NCBI GenBank assembly: GCA_009746045.1
Contig: RPFO01000310.1
Span: 1,704,389 to 1,768,388, forward strand
Length of the DNA stretch: 64,000 bases
Direction of reading: 5' to 3'
Source of the DNA: Mesostigma viride
Taxonomy: Eukaryota; Streptophyta; Mesostigmatophyceae; Mesostigmatales; Mesostigmataceae
A program made the position numbers and the translations under genes. Positions 10,455 through 20,394 of this stretch are shown here, in pieces. The notes beneath the pieces are model-generated. The model was not told the DNA's origin. It saw only the letters and a program-made list of their open reading frames with translations, and did no database searches. Position 1 is the first letter of the stretch; every line of letters begins with the position of its first letter.

Positions 10455-11068
10455 ACTATTATGGTCCTAGGTTCGATTCCTTGCTGGTAGCTTCTAGGCT
10501 TTCTTACTTTACGTGTTCCGCGGAATCTTAGATTTGGGCAGCTAGCGTTTTCACATTTGTTGCCTTCTGACGAGAACATGACACCATGGCTATAGTAAGC
10601 CTCGGGCCGGAGGCTAGCTGTTACCTGGTTCCCTGATAGCACTTATTAGCCCTGTTGCCGGAACGACACTGTAAGGTAGAGAATTTATCCTTAGTAGATG
10701 TAACCCCTATTGAGTTACCCGGTGATCCTCCTATATGACTTATGGCTGGTCATTAATGACCAACAATGACAATAGATGTTTTATTGCGTATGTTCCTCCC
10801 TATTGCGTGTCTTACCAATGAAGTCCGTTACATCTCTATTATAGATTCCTCTCGGGTCTGTGAAGAAAAGACTCCCTCATACCCTCCTCCTCGTGGTTTT
10901 CTCCGATGTATCGTATGGGCCCCTCCAAATTATAAGAGTTAAAACAAATACTTGTGTCGTTGTTAGAAGCAGATTTAAGGGATCTTAGTAATTCCCCATA
11001 TTCTACCATTGTTTTGCTAGTCCCTCTGCCTAATGGCGAATGTCGCCTAGTCACAGACTATTGTAAAG
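10455..11068 (+). pseudogene. Decayed gypsy pol: RT N-terminal part (unit 1)
   Basis: Homologous to 22,600-23,300 of the large element. Recognisable residues include SNSPYSTIVLLVPLPNGE followed by CRLVTDY, the fingers part of RT. Several stops and shifts break the frame. The RT palm with the YxDD motif is missing: the sequence passes at about 11,069 directly into a copy of ORF1. An insertion of about 160 bp (10,466-10,626) not found in the large element carries a perfect pol III B-box-like motif. Confidence 0.75.
10466..10626. mobile_element. Possible 5'-truncated tRNA-derived insertion
   Basis: Relative to the large element's pol, this segment is extra sequence inside the RT linker of both units (second copy about 38,857-39,017). 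It contains ggttcgattcc, which fits the pol III B-box consensus, but no matching A box or tRNA acceptor stem is present. I call it a possible truncated tRNA-derived SINE and not a tRNA gene. Confidence 0.35.
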
Positions 11069-11490
11069 CTGATTATGATAATAGCCTTGCAAAATACGAC
11101 GCAGACATCATGGTCCTGTATTTTCCTTTCTTGGGCTGTTGCACGTACTGTGATTAATAACCCCTCTGTTTACGTGATTAGGTATTATTAAGAAGTTTTA
11201 CCTCTTTGAAGAAGCACAGCAATTCTGTCTTTGGTATCAAAGAGACATTCATCAGCAGTTCATGTCTTTGGTATAGTCAAACCGACATAGGAATACATCC
11301 TCGTCATTCAGTTCCTCCTACAATTCGTACAGAAGCTGTTCCTTCTCCATCTCATACCCCTGACAGATTTCTTACTCCTTTACCTTCTCCAACCCGCGAA
11401 CGGGTTTTTCTTCCTCCTGTATTGAGACTCCTCCTACCGTGGAATTTGGTTCCTTATCAATCACGGTGACTAGGACTGTCTAGTTAGACT
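11069..11490 (+). pseudogene. ORF1 (HBD-like) copy embedded in decayed pol (unit 1)
   Basis: The text matches ORF1 of the large element at 18,160-18,510. It holds the DNSLAKY start, IFLSW-equivalent nucleotides (ttttcctttcttggg), FEEAQQF-equivalent nucleotides, then SQTDIGIHPRHSVPP and finally EFGSLSITV near 11,440-11,470. It lies between the RT fingers and RNase H of the same decayed element, where the RT palm should be. Frames are broken. The arrangement suggests a recombinant or template-switched retrotransposon copy. Confidence 0.7.
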
Positions 11491-11529
11491 TACTCGAATT
11501 TACGAGTGAGCTATCGAGTGAGCTAAATA

Positions 11530-11703
11530 GTCCTTTCCTTTTTGCGTGGTTGAAGTTTTTGATGTCAGCAGACTCCTGTCCTCGTCTTGCCAGATACCTC
11601 GAAACTGTTTGTATTAGCTACTGACTAGTAAGGTAGCCCTTGGGGGTGTTCTCCTCCAAGACCAAGGTCATGGTTTGCAACACATCGAATACATCTCTAG
11701 GAC
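11530..11703 (+). pseudogene. Decayed gypsy RNase H, first part (unit 1)
   Basis: Homologous to 25,720-25,890 of the large element. Nucleotides encode LPDTSKLFVLATD-like and SKVALGGVLLQDQGHG-like segments, the first strand region of RNase H. A stop codon lies beside the catalytic Asp region. The sequence is then interrupted by the 682-bp MITE inside the IEYISRT segment. Confidence 0.75.
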
Positions 11704-12385
11704 AGGAGGGGGGACATCCAGCCAAAACAGCACACTCACTCGTGTGTCCGGCGCGGCACCTCCACACGTGGAGCGGACTCCAAAAATGTGTCCGGCGGCA
11801 GAATTTTTGCGACGGAGTGTACTCCAGTCGAAAATTTTAGGGCGGCGCGAAGAAAAATTTTGTGGAGCTAACTCCTTTTGGCGGTCCGGCCCCTGGTTTT
11901 AGGAAAGGAGTGCGCTAGTGCGCTCTGGTGATCCCGCTAGCTCGGTCAGGCGTTTAATTTTAAAGTGCAGGTGTCCGCTTTGGCCCTGCTGTACTTACAA
12001 CTTACGCTGAGAACTTACCAAGTATTGGTTGATTCTAGGAAGACGTATCAACTTTCAGGCAGGCGTCAGGTTGTTGTTGATTGTGACACCGGACCTGGCG
12101 TCAGGCAATAGGCATCGAATTTCCGCCGGCTTGACGTCATTCTTCTACTTGGAGAATATGCTAATACTATCGCTTACTAAGAGCTTCTACTAAGAGATTC
12201 TACAAAAAGTGCCACGTGTCGTACAAGCCACGTAGCACGTAGCACACTCCCAAGTCGGTCCGGCGCAGCTTTTGACTGACTGAGTGCACTCCAGCACTTT
12301 TCACTTTGGCTGGCGCCGGGCGGCGCGGTAGGCCAAACTCTGGAGTACGCTCATGTACGATTTTGGGGGGAGATGTCCCCCTCCT
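11704..12385. mobile_element. hAT-like MITE (unit 1)
   Basis: A 682-bp insertion with ends aggaggggggacatc and gatgtccccctcct, an inverted repeat of about 14 bp with one length difference. It is flanked by the 8-bp direct repeat tctaggac (11,696-11,703 and 12,386-12,393). An 8-bp duplication is the hallmark of hAT-superfamily integration. It contains no transposase. The same insertion is in unit 2, so it predates the duplication. Confidence 0.85.
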
Positions 12386-12393
12386 TCTAGGAC

Positions 12394-13088
12394 TATGTTA
12401 CCTGCTGATCGCAACTATACCCTGTTCACCAACAAGAGTTATTGGCTGTGGTCTACTGCTGTCATGCATGGCAACATTTCCTTAAAGGTGCCCAGTTTGA
12501 TGTCTGTATCAGTGAGCCTTGTGATGTTGACCCTTCCCGGGTGGTTATTCAAACCGACCATCGTCCTCTGATTCACCTCCTGTCACAACCTAACCTCACT
12601 CCTCGGCAAGCGCGGTGGATGGAATTCCGTGCGCAATTTGCCCCCTTTAAATTGCAATACGTCAAGGGTGTAGATAATATTGTCCCTGACGCTTTATCCC
12701 GACGTCCTGACTATTCCTTTTTCGAGGATCTAGATGTCCTCACTACCACCCTCGTTCCTACTCCTCTTCTTGGTGTTTTCCCCTATGGTGACTTCCCTCA
12801 TGACGGGCAGTATACAGGACTACCTTTTCCATACCTGTGTTCGTTTTCCTGATCTCCTCTCTCATGTTGGCCTTTCTCTTCGGTGTGAGGGCACACCTGT
12901 CACCTCGGTGGGGGGGAGGATACTCATATAATTATTTCTTTTCCCCTCCGTCATGTGTCCACTAGGGCTGGGAAGTCGTATGGTAATGTTGTTCCTTATA
13001 GTCCACCCCTCTTTTTGGTAAAGTTGTGGGTGTCTTGTTAAAACCTTATGTAGATACGTAGGTAGCCAATCCTACGTCAGATTTAGAG
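12394..13088 (+). pseudogene. Decayed gypsy RNase H and integrase linker (unit 1)
   Basis: The frame starting VVYCCHAWQHFLKGAQ at about 12,445 reads well to about 12,800 (TDHRPLIHLLSQPNLTPRQ, KGVDNIVPDALSRR). It matches the RNase H C-terminal half and connection of the large element. It then breaks, but DLLSHVGLSL-like text and the G-rich run tgggggggagg (about 12,910) are still visible. It ends at the hAT insertion at 13,097. Confidence 0.85.
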
Positions 13089-13096
13089 CGTCTTAT

Positions 13097-14002
13097 CTAG
13101 GTTGTGAAATACGTGCGTATTGTCAAAATAAATACGGCAATACGCGTTTTTTGGGCCCCGACGTATTATACGCGTATTTGGTCCCGAATACGTGATTTGG
13201 ACTTGGGCAATTTTCGAGGTTCGAGCCGGGGCAGTGCTTGGCGCGAGGCCAGCCGGAACGTGGCGCGGCGTCTACCTCCCCCAAGATCTTCTACTATGCA
13301 AACTAGGCTCGATTACTACGAACTAGGCTTTTCGTCAGTCCTGAGTCCAGTCACTCCAGTTCATAATGACTTGTGCAAGAATAACCTTACTGACTGACTG
13401 ACATAATGACTTGGCAGTTGGCAAGCTAACTGAAATTTCCATACGCGGAGAGAGTGCCAGCAAGATGAAAATGCCAGCTGTGTTGGGAACGTGTGGCACG
13501 TAATATAGCCTCAGTGTATGATGAATATTGCATGGCGCCGGTGTGCCATCGGATTTTGTGCTAGTTGTCAAACGTGTTGTTGCAGCCATGCCACACAATG
13601 TGCCGGAGCATAAATTTGTAGAAAAAAAGACTGTCACGGTGAAGGATGCTCTGGGGAGTACGGTTTCGCAGGTCAAGTTTAGCTGCTCATTTTGCGGCCA
13701 CAATTTTACCAGTGGCGATGGCAAGCAGATCAGTGCGACCAGGATGCGCGCACATTTTGCGGGCATCGCAGGGCAGGGCATAGACGCCTGCCCTGAGGCA
13801 CAGATTGGGCAGAAACGGAAGCTAGAATTCCAGGAGTTGTGGGCAAGAAGCCCGGGCTGAAGGCGAAGAAGCAGCAGCACCTGAGCTTCAGGGCAGTGGC
13901 GGAGAGCGGCCAGGGCCTTGCTTCGGGGTCGGCCATTGCAGGTGATCCTCGCCAGCAGACAATGACGAGGTTTGTGAACCCCCACAAACGAAGAGGAGTG
14001 CC
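13097..14002 (+). mobile_element. hAT element, cut by the duplication junction (unit 1)
   Basis: It begins ctaggttgtgaaatacg after the 8-bp target sequence cgtcttat (13,089-13,096) and matches the left 906 bp of the complete element at 41,489-42,873. Its right part is missing because the tandem-duplication junction falls inside the transposase at 14,002. Confidence 0.85.
13528..14002 (+). pseudogene. hAT transposase N-terminus with BED-type zinc finger (unit 1)
   Basis: The frame contains FSCSFCGHNFTSGDG, then RMRAHFAGIAG, then a final DACPE. The spacing Cys-x2-Cys...His...Cys is that of BED zinc fingers in hAT transposases, which bind the transposon ends. The frame stops at 13,858-13,860, and the sequence continues in another frame (KAKKQQHLSFRAVAES) to the junction. 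No DDE catalytic core is present. It is a relic. Confidence 0.7.
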
Positions 14003-14209
14003 AGTCTTTGCGTGCACATTCAACACCCTCTTTTACTGGCCGAGGGTGGAAGGCTGGGGGGGGCCCTGCGAAGGGTTATCGTGCATGAGGCTCGCTACAG
14101 CCGCCGGCGATTGTAATGGTCGTGACCGTTGCGGCAGGGCAGCCTCGAGAGCCACTGAGCGAAAGTGGTTGGCGGAGCTTTGGAGATAAAGCACCAGGAA
14201 AGGGGGGTT

Positions 14210-14333
14210 GGGTAACGAGAACTACAATCAATCATGAAATGGGTGCAGCGTGGCAGGCTCACTCATGGGTTCTGTAATTGCCCACTTATTGTTTTAATCA
14301 AATGTTGGTGGATTGGTAATAGTGGGAATAGAA
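14210..14333. repeat. Direct repeat P (unit 2, left)
   Basis: Same 124-bp sequence as 6905-7028. It is followed by the left part of block Q up to the gypsy insertion point at 14,535. Confidence 0.85.
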
Positions 14334-14535
14334 TCGGTGTTCTCTGAACGTAGTTTCTTTATAACAGATGAGAATGAACGCCGCTATGTGAGTGGTACTA
14401 CGGGACGGTGGGCCTTGGGCTGGACCGGTTCCATGAGTTAGAATTAGTTGGCCAGTTTTGTATGGCCATTTCTAGTTCGTTAAGTTAAGTAGCAATTAAG
14501 TTACTGTTGCTGACGGCTCATGAGGCGAGCCCGGG

Positions 14536-14862
14536 TGTTACGTCGCGTAACAATTCGTTGTAGTTACGGACGTAAATTAGGTCCTTGGCCTCGGTTGTTC
14601 CTAGGTTATGTGCAGTTCTAGTTTGGACATGATTGTCCCCGTAACAGTACTGTGGTATATTGGGTGCCTTTGGGCGCCGCGCCGCGTACTATATTAGTGG
14701 TCCTTATCCTTTTGTAGAATGTAGTGGACCGGCGTGCATCTGTGCACCTGCCTGTGTTTCTGTGTTTCTGCAGGCGAGGGCCAGGTCGGCCCGAGCCTGT
14801 TGGACCGTTGGTGACCATTTATGCACGTTCCACTCCTTGTGTGGTCACTCGGCGTGTGTTAA
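14536..14862 (+). repeat. 5' LTR, left part
   Basis: Matches the first 327 bp of the 3' LTR (37,303-37,629) with no difference that I noticed. It ends at a TTAA target where a DNA transposon is inserted. The LTR should carry the promoter and transcription start; I cannot place them with confidence. Confidence 0.95.
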
Positions 14863-16767
14863 GGTGAGGGTCCTATGCCAGACCCCCCAAAACCATAATA
14901 TGGAATAACATGCAAAGCTGGCCTTGGGGCACCCAAACTATGATTTTGCCATGTAAATGGGATGTGTGGGGGTCCATCCCACCCACTGATGGGGGGTATA
15001 TACCCCTTTTAGTGACCGGTATTACGCAAAAACGGACAAAAGACGCTACTCTAGGGGCATATCCCCTAGGACAATGGGGGCACAATTACTCATGTTTCAA
15101 TATATTCCCATATAAAATCGTATATGGTGAGGTTGCCTACCTAATTGGAGCCCTGGAATGATGAGTATTATTGAAGTTATTAATTTTCCCCTAAAAACCG
15201 TACTTTTCTAGGCTGAAAAAAATAAATCAAATAAAAAACACATATTTAGAGCCTGGGGAGATATACACAAATACTACACATATCGACAATTAATGCCACA
15301 AAATCTGAGCTCATTCTGAGTACAAACGTAGAAGTTATAGCGTTTGGCAGTTTGCCACCTGTGCAGACGCTAAGGAAGGCAATAGTGAGTATTAAGGCAC
15401 ACTAACACTTCCTATGCCATCCAAAAGGCTCCTGACCATGCCCAATTTGACCACAATGTACAAGGAGGTGGCTGGGCACGTCATGTGCCCTTGCCTTACC
15501 TCGACACGGGCAACCTGTTGCGTGTGTGCACAACAATGAGGCAGGTAGCTCTACATGCCTAGCCAACACTTCTAATGCATATTCCAGGTTCATGGTGTGG
15601 GCATCATCCCAAAACCAAGCTGTCCGAATTCAAACACACCCTGGAAAGCCATATCCACTAATTGCCCAACCAAGGGTAACAACAGACAGTCCACAGAGAA
15701 AGCATAAGTATCATACATGCTGCTTGCCAAGGCTTCTTACCATGGTTACCTTGCCTTGCTAGCATATGAATTAGGTCTCTCCCATTAGTGGGAGAAAGGC
15801 CAACAAGACAAAGATAACCCCTACCTACGTGCAGTTCCACCCATGCAGTATGCCCCTCAGAACAACCACTGCCACCTTTCTTTCCAGCGCAATTGTTTGC
15901 CAAGAAACACCCTCAAGCTTGTGAGCCTCTAACCACAATGAGGCCGCTGCTAAGAAAGGCTGCGTCAATATTCACACAAAACTGAGTGCTGTTAGCAATC
16001 TCCTTCCAAGAAACCACTCAGCAAATCCCTGACAACTTGACGGCATGCCACGGCTCACGCTTTGACACGTCCCAGCCATGCAACGCACATAAAAACCACT
16101 AAAAGGTGCCAGGAATTTGGCGATGCGCAGCACGGAATGGCATTCTACCTGGCGCTAACTGCACGGAAAGAAGCCGAAAACTTGCGTTGATAACCCATAA
16201 AGGAAGCGAAACATCCATAGGGTGACGCTGAGCACACGATCGTACCATTACCGGCGTTGTCCTTCGCCCAGCGGCGCAGGAAAGAACAACCTTCCATGGA
16301 ATAATAAGACGCGCATCCCGCGAGCCTGGAGAGTGTCTTACCGATCATGAAGGAAATCTTGCCGAAACCCGGCATTTTTTTAAAAGCTTTACCAATAACA
16401 ATTTAAACGCATCCTTGACGCTAGGTAAAGCCCATAAAACCTGACAATCACCGCCGTCAGCGTGCATTCTAATTTATTCCTCTCGACGAAAACTTCAGAT
16501 TGGACCCCCGTGGCGATGGTCATCAATAAAATCATCGACACTGCAAAAAACGCGAACTCCGCTGAGAAGTAATATCATAAACTTGTCGTCTTTAAGATTA
16601 GCACAGTTTCTCTGCATGCCGCGAGCTATCTTTTTCTACTCTGCCTGAAACCACGTCGCCATGGCCAGCTCCGGTAGTGGTGCGCGCACCGTGCACCACT
16701 TTTTCACGGTACGGACGGGTACCGCGAATTTTTTCGGCGCCAAAAAATTCGCGCCGGGACCGTCACC
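14863..16767. mobile_element. TTAA-specific DNA transposon in the 5' LTR
   Basis: A 1,905-bp insertion flanked by TTAA (14,859-14,862 and 16,768-16,771). Its ends are ggtgagggtcc and, reversed, ggtgacggtcc, an 11-bp inverted repeat with one mismatch. Subtraction restores the LTR exactly as in the 3' copy. TTAA duplications are typical of piggyBac and Kolobok families; the GGTGA end differs from the CCC ends of the other TTAA elements here. No transposase is recognisable, so it is non-autonomous. Internally I see only short frames. Confidence 0.85.
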
Positions 16768-16771
16768 TTAA

Positions 16772-17019
16772 ATGAATTAACACATATAGGCTTGGGTCAC
16801 GGCAGTTTAGTTGTGTTTCCTTCCTCTTTTCCTGGAGTAAACGGGTTTGATTAAATGGCCTATGGCATATTACAGTAGTACATATGTAAATGCATTGAGA
16901 TCTGGTTCGTCTCGGTCGTCTTTCGCTAGGGGTGTAAATAGAAGCGGCCTCACTAGTTTAGGTAGTATCAGGACAGGTAGAGGTAGAGGTGGCGGCCGAG
17001 GCTTGCGGCGTCAGTAACA
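16772..17019 (+). repeat. 5' LTR, right part
   Basis: Matches 37,630-37,873. The 5' copy ends cggcgtcagtaaca against cggcgtaaca in the 3' copy, a 4-base difference at the very end, plus one substitution noticed (tatgtaaatg versus tatgtagatg). The near identity of the LTRs indicates a young insertion. Confidence 0.93.
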
Positions 17020-17020
17020 A

Positions 17021-17032
17021 TGGAATCGGAGG
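17021..17032 (+). promoter_or_regulatory. Candidate primer-binding site
   Basis: The sequence tggaatcggagg starts one base after the LTR. It begins with TGG, complementary to the CCA 3' end of a tRNA, and would pair with a tRNA ending cctccgattcca. The tRNA cannot be named. The same motif, altered, is at the right end of the reversed fragment near 5642. Confidence 0.45.
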
Positions 17033-18118
17033 TAGTTTAGATAGAGAGCGAGACGACGATCCTTTGCAACATACGTCATTGAATCAACCCTTCCGCGGCT
17101 GGGAAAATGAAGACGACACCTACTTGACAGGTAATGGGCGGGTCGCCTGCGAGCTAGGGGGGTAGTGCTGCCTGATTCAGGACACGCCCTGCCTAGAAGA
17201 TAGACCTGCTCGAAGCGGAAAATCCTTTCATAGATAGCTCCTTTTCCTCGTCTTGTTTTCCTGAGAAATGTTGCTCACTGTCGTAGATAGGTGATGTTTT
17301 CGGTTCGGTGTTAGTGAGACGATTAGCGTCTGGGTAGATTCCACCTTTTCCTTCGTGCTGCTGTACATTAGACGGCCGCACTCGCAGAAAGTCACTGGGT
17401 CGCTGACACTACATTTCGCCACCGCGGAAACCCAATTTATGCGAAAATGTGGTTCCGTCAATACGGCGGGGGTTACAAATTCAATTTCGAAGTTCGGCAC
17501 CGTCGGATACCAGTAAAGCAACACTTGTTATCTAGAATCGCGCCATTTGGCATCAATTGGCCAGTTCTGAAAATTCGATGAAATCTCTAGTCCTTGGTCG
17601 AATATTTCCCTCCGATTCCGATGACGAAATTTGAGTACGAATTTCTTAGTACAGTCCACCGTTTTGTTCAGTTCAGTATATTTCCACGCCGCTTGCTGAC
17701 CTGACGGAGGCCGAATTCGTACTGAACACTAGCGAAAGTGCGCTCGATACTAAAAATTGCTACTTCCGAGATGTCTGACGGAATTCCTGCTAGGTCCATG
17801 CTTTGGTACTGGACGGATGCTGAAATTCACTGTGGCTCTGTCTGAACGAGGAAAATTGTCAGAAATCTACTCTCGATACGAACGTAACGAAACTTCCTAG
17901 TATCTGACGCTCGGAGACCTGCCACCGTTTTCCCCTACTAGACCGAACCACATTCCCCGCTAAAAAAGGTGTCCTAGGCGGCGAAATGTAGTGTTAGGAC
18001 TACGAGCGCTGGACCATTGCCGCCCTCGTCATTTCGGTGATCCAGATAACCCAGCTAAGTCGACTCCTACCCCTTCCACTCCTATCGTGACTACTCAAGA
18101 ACAACAAGGTGCGTTACC
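17033..18118 (+). other. Untranslated leader of the gypsy element
   Basis: About 1.1 kb between primer site and ORF1, partly conserved in reverse at 5140-5642. It contains only short out-of-phase frames. A long leader is expected to hold packaging and dimerisation signals, but none can be assigned by eye. Confidence 0.6.
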
Positions 18119-18511
18119 ATGAGCCAACGGCGATCTTTTACTGCTCCTTCCCATTCTTCTAGCGATAATAGTCTAGCTAAATATTACGTAGTGATTACGC
18201 CTCAATGGTCCTCCATTTTCCTTTCTTGGTCCGACGCTAGGAAGATCGTTCAGAATCGTGTATACAACGTAATTAGGTACAAGAAATTTATGTCCTTCGA
18301 AGAAGCTCAGCAGTTCCTTATAGATCATAGCCAAACAGATTTAGGCCTTCATGTACGCCCTATTCCTCATGGTCGTCCTCCAGTAGAAGCTCTAGTCTTT
18401 GCTACCCCTCCTTCTTCTCCCCCTAAACGGGCTGCATCTGCATCTGCTTCAGATACTCCTCTCACTTTGGAGTTTGGTTCCCTATCCATTACTGTTGTTA
18501 AAAAGGATTGA
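18119..18511 (+). CDS. ORF1: RNase H1 hybrid-binding/viroplasmin-like protein
   Basis: A 130-residue ORF precedes gag by 91 nt. Residues 20-70 show KYYVV, IFLSWSDARKIV, RYKKF and FEEAQQFL in the order and spacing of the hybrid-binding domain of RNase H1, which is also the viroplasmin fold. The RNase H1 domain binds RNA/DNA hybrid or double-stranded RNA through its aromatic and basic residues. The rest of the ORF is a Ser/Pro/Ala-rich tail ending LEFGSLSITVVKKD. A role in binding the RNA/DNA intermediate or in the particle is inference. A diverged copy at 4828-5136 keeps the domain with mostly conservative changes, and a decayed copy lies at 11,069-11,490. It could be translated from the same RNA as gag by leaky scanning or reinitiation; this is not shown. 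Confidence 0.75.
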   Translation: MSQRRSFTAPSHSSSDNSLAKYYVVITPQWSSIFLSWSDARKIVQNRVYNVIRYKKFMSFEEAQQFLIDHSQTDLGLHVRPIPHGRPPVEALVFATPPSSPPKRAASASASDTPLTLEFGSLSITVVKKD

Positions 18512-18602
18512 TTTTAATTTTGTTCCTGCTGCATACCTTCAAGGTTTTTCCTTTTTCCTTTGTTGCTTTCTTCTAGATTCCTATTCCTTTACGTAATTAA
18601 AG

Positions 18603-20351
18603 ATGGATCCAGTGGGTGGAGATATGTCGCCTATACCTACCAATAATAATAATAATACTACTACTAATAACACTAACAATAACAATACTCGTGGTAACCG
18701 ACGGGACTCCTTGGAAACGGTACACCATCTCACCCCTCAAGGTATTCTGCGTACCTCACCTCCTTCTCCTGTTGCTGGTGGTCGCCGTCGTCCCTCAATT
18801 ACCCCACCTACCTATGAACAACGTATTTCCCAAGTCAGATTTAGTGATGAACCTTCTTTTGTTGTGAACCAGGCCCCTGCCCCTTCTGCAACCTTGGCTC
18901 ACCCCTCCAGCAGGTCCTCACACACTAACAATGCTTCTAGGCCTCCTTCCCACCCTGTGCCTTCAATGCCTGCTATTAACACGGGTCGTACCTCGGCCCC
19001 TGTCGGCCCTTCTGGGCGCCCTAGTGCAGTTCCCTTTTACCCACCTGCTTCCTGGTCCTACCCTGAGACGGCCTATGAGGCTGCCCAGGTCCCTACCCGT
19101 GTGGCTGATTTAGAAGTTAATAATGATTTCAGTACCATGCCCCTAGATGATAGGAATTATGATCATTTTGCCTATTCCTCTCTTCGTGAGCAATATACTG
19201 TTCCCTTCTCCTATGGGCACCATCCTGAAACGGTGGCTCCCTCTAGACCCCTACCCAAGACTTTTCCTATCCCTTCCTTCTATCCCGCTTATGTAGCAGT
19301 GGAAGATAGTGGCCCTATGGGAAAAACTGATTCTTCTAATCCCCCTAAGCCTCCTGCTCTTCCCCTCTTTGCCAACCTTCCTAAGCTGGATGTCAAGTCT
19401 ACCCCTCAACAGTTTTTCACCTTCATTATGTTGCTCACCCAGAACACAGAGTCCTGGCAGAACCACAATAGGTGGCGCCTCTCTGATGCTGTACTAGTCC
19501 CTCATTATCTTACTACCTGCATTACTCCTGAACTTGCTAACCTCATCCAGTGTGAGTCTCTTGCCTCTCATGCCTACCCAAACTCGGTAGCAGAATTGTT
19601 CAAGCGTTTAGAGAACCATTTAGTCCCTCCCGATGCAGATTGGCAGGATAGATTATCCTTTGGCACCTTGCAGCAGGGTACCAAGTCCTTCAAAGAATAT
19701 ATGAAAGAGTTTGATGCCCAGATGGTACGAATTAGGGATTTGTCGGGCGCAGAAGTACGTGCCCGCTTCCTTCAGGGCCTCAGTAGACCCTTATTGCGTG
19801 AAGTCAAGCGCCAGTTCTCTGCCTACCGTTTTACTGACCTGCCCCTCAAGCATGTGCGCCAGCATCTTTTACGAGTAGCAGATTTCTTCTCCACGCCTTC
19901 TCTTCCTACCCGTTCCCGTATTAATAATATTAGCCTTACCCCTGAGGAGGAGAACTCCTATGTAGAAGAATTAGATATCTGTGTGACTGACCTTTCAGCT
20001 CTGGATGTCTCTCATATCACCTGCTATCATTGTAAGGAAGTAGGTCATCTTAAACGTGAGTGCCCCAAGTTCCTTTCGGGTGCTCCCCCTCATCCCGACG
20101 CTCGCCCTCCTCGTACCCCTCAGCGTGCTCCTATTCGTCCCACTTCAGGACGCATTCCTTCAGCTACCCCTAGTAGGCTGAATGCTGTGCAGACAGGATC
20201 CCCAGGGTTCCCCTATGATAATCAGGCTCCCGCACCCTCTTCAATCCCTCGTGACCCTCCAGCAGTGGCTTTTCCGCCAGGGTCTTCTTCGGGGTTAGTT
20301 CCTATGGATTTGGGGGGGAGGGGGAACAGTAGGCCTGTCAGCCGGGGGTAA
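18603..20351 (+). CDS. gag: Gag polyprotein of the gypsy element
   Basis: The 582-residue protein would form the retrotransposon particle and package its RNA in the cytoplasm. The N-terminal ~100 residues are Asn/Thr- then Pro/Ser-rich. A retrotransposon-gag (capsid-like) region lies around residues 250-430, with LPKLDVKSTPQQFFTFI at its start and LSFGTLQQGTKSFKEYMKEF in the middle. One zinc knuckle, CYHCKEVGHLKREC (CX2CX4HX4C), is at residues 474-487. The tail is Pro/Arg-rich. The start is the ATG shared with the reversed copy at 4620. The frame ends TAA at 20,349-20,351. Just before that is a G-rich run (ttgggggggaggggg, about 20,309-20,323), and the pol frame, one base later, is already open across it, which would suit +1 frameshifting. 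Confidence 0.93.
   Translation: MDPVGGDMSPIPTNNNNNTTTNNTNNNNTRGNRRDSLETVHHLTPQGILRTSPPSPVAGGRRRPSITPPTYEQRISQVRFSDEPSFVVNQAPAPSATLAHPSSRSSHTNNASRPPSHPVPSMPAINTGRTSAPVGPSGRPSAVPFYPPASWSYPETAYEAAQVPTRVADLEVNNDFSTMPLDDRNYDHFAYSSLREQYTVPFSYGHHPETVAPSRPLPKTFPIPSFYPAYVAVEDSGPMGKTDSSNPPKPPALPLFANLPKLDVKSTPQQFFTFIMLLTQNTESWQNHNRWRLSDAVLVPHYLTTCITPELANLIQCESLASHAYPNSVAELFKRLENHLVPPDADWQDRLSFGTLQQGTKSFKEYMKEFDAQMVRIRDLSGAEVRARFLQGLSRPLLREVKRQFSAYRFTDLPLKHVRQHLLRVADFFSTPSLPTRSRINNISLTPEEENSYVEELDICVTDLSALDVSHITCYHCKEVGHLKRECPKFLSGAPPHPDARPPRTPQRAPIRPTSGRIPSATPSRLNAVQTGSPGFPYDNQAPAPSSIPRDPPAVAFPPGSSSGLVPMDLGGRGNSRPVSRG
20309..20323 (+). promoter_or_regulatory. Candidate gag-pol frameshift region
   Basis: The gag frame ends at 20,351. 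The protease frame (+1 relative to gag) is open from this G run onward with no start codon of its own before the protease. A shift inside the homopolymer would join gag to pol. The same G-rich string resembles the polypurine tract at 37,290, so it could have another role. Confidence 0.35.
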
Positions 20352-20394
20352 CCTGGACAGGTCCTTAGATAGTACCCCAGATAATAATTTTTGT

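Larger units (their letters stand above)
6700..14002. repeat. Unit 1 of a tandem duplication
   Basis: This unit is repeated at 14,004-42,394. At the junction the text of the right edge (gaggagtgcc, native at 42,385-42,394) is followed by one extra a and then the left edge (gtctttgcgtgcac, native at 6700). The two units differ by few substitutions where I compared them (examples: 8095 G/A, about 10,591 C/T, about 11,010 T/G, about 13,271 T/C). They also differ by one C in the MITE and by two large insertions: the 2.26-kb segment 8199-10,454 only in unit 1, and the large gypsy element only in unit 2. Confidence 0.93.

Noticed and set aside
10460-10500. tRNA gene suggested by ggttcgattcc
   Set aside because: Only the B-box half is present; no A box in unit 2 and no acceptor-stem pairing.
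14618-14908. Recurring ORFs inside the LTRs (also 37,385-37,633, 7735-7929 and 38,386-38,580)
   Set aside because: They recur because the LTR recurs, run on both strands over the same bases, and are not conserved between the LTR subtypes.
17193-17524. Minus-strand ORFs in the gypsy leader
   Set aside because: Not conserved in the reversed copy at 5140-5642 and lacking any domain.
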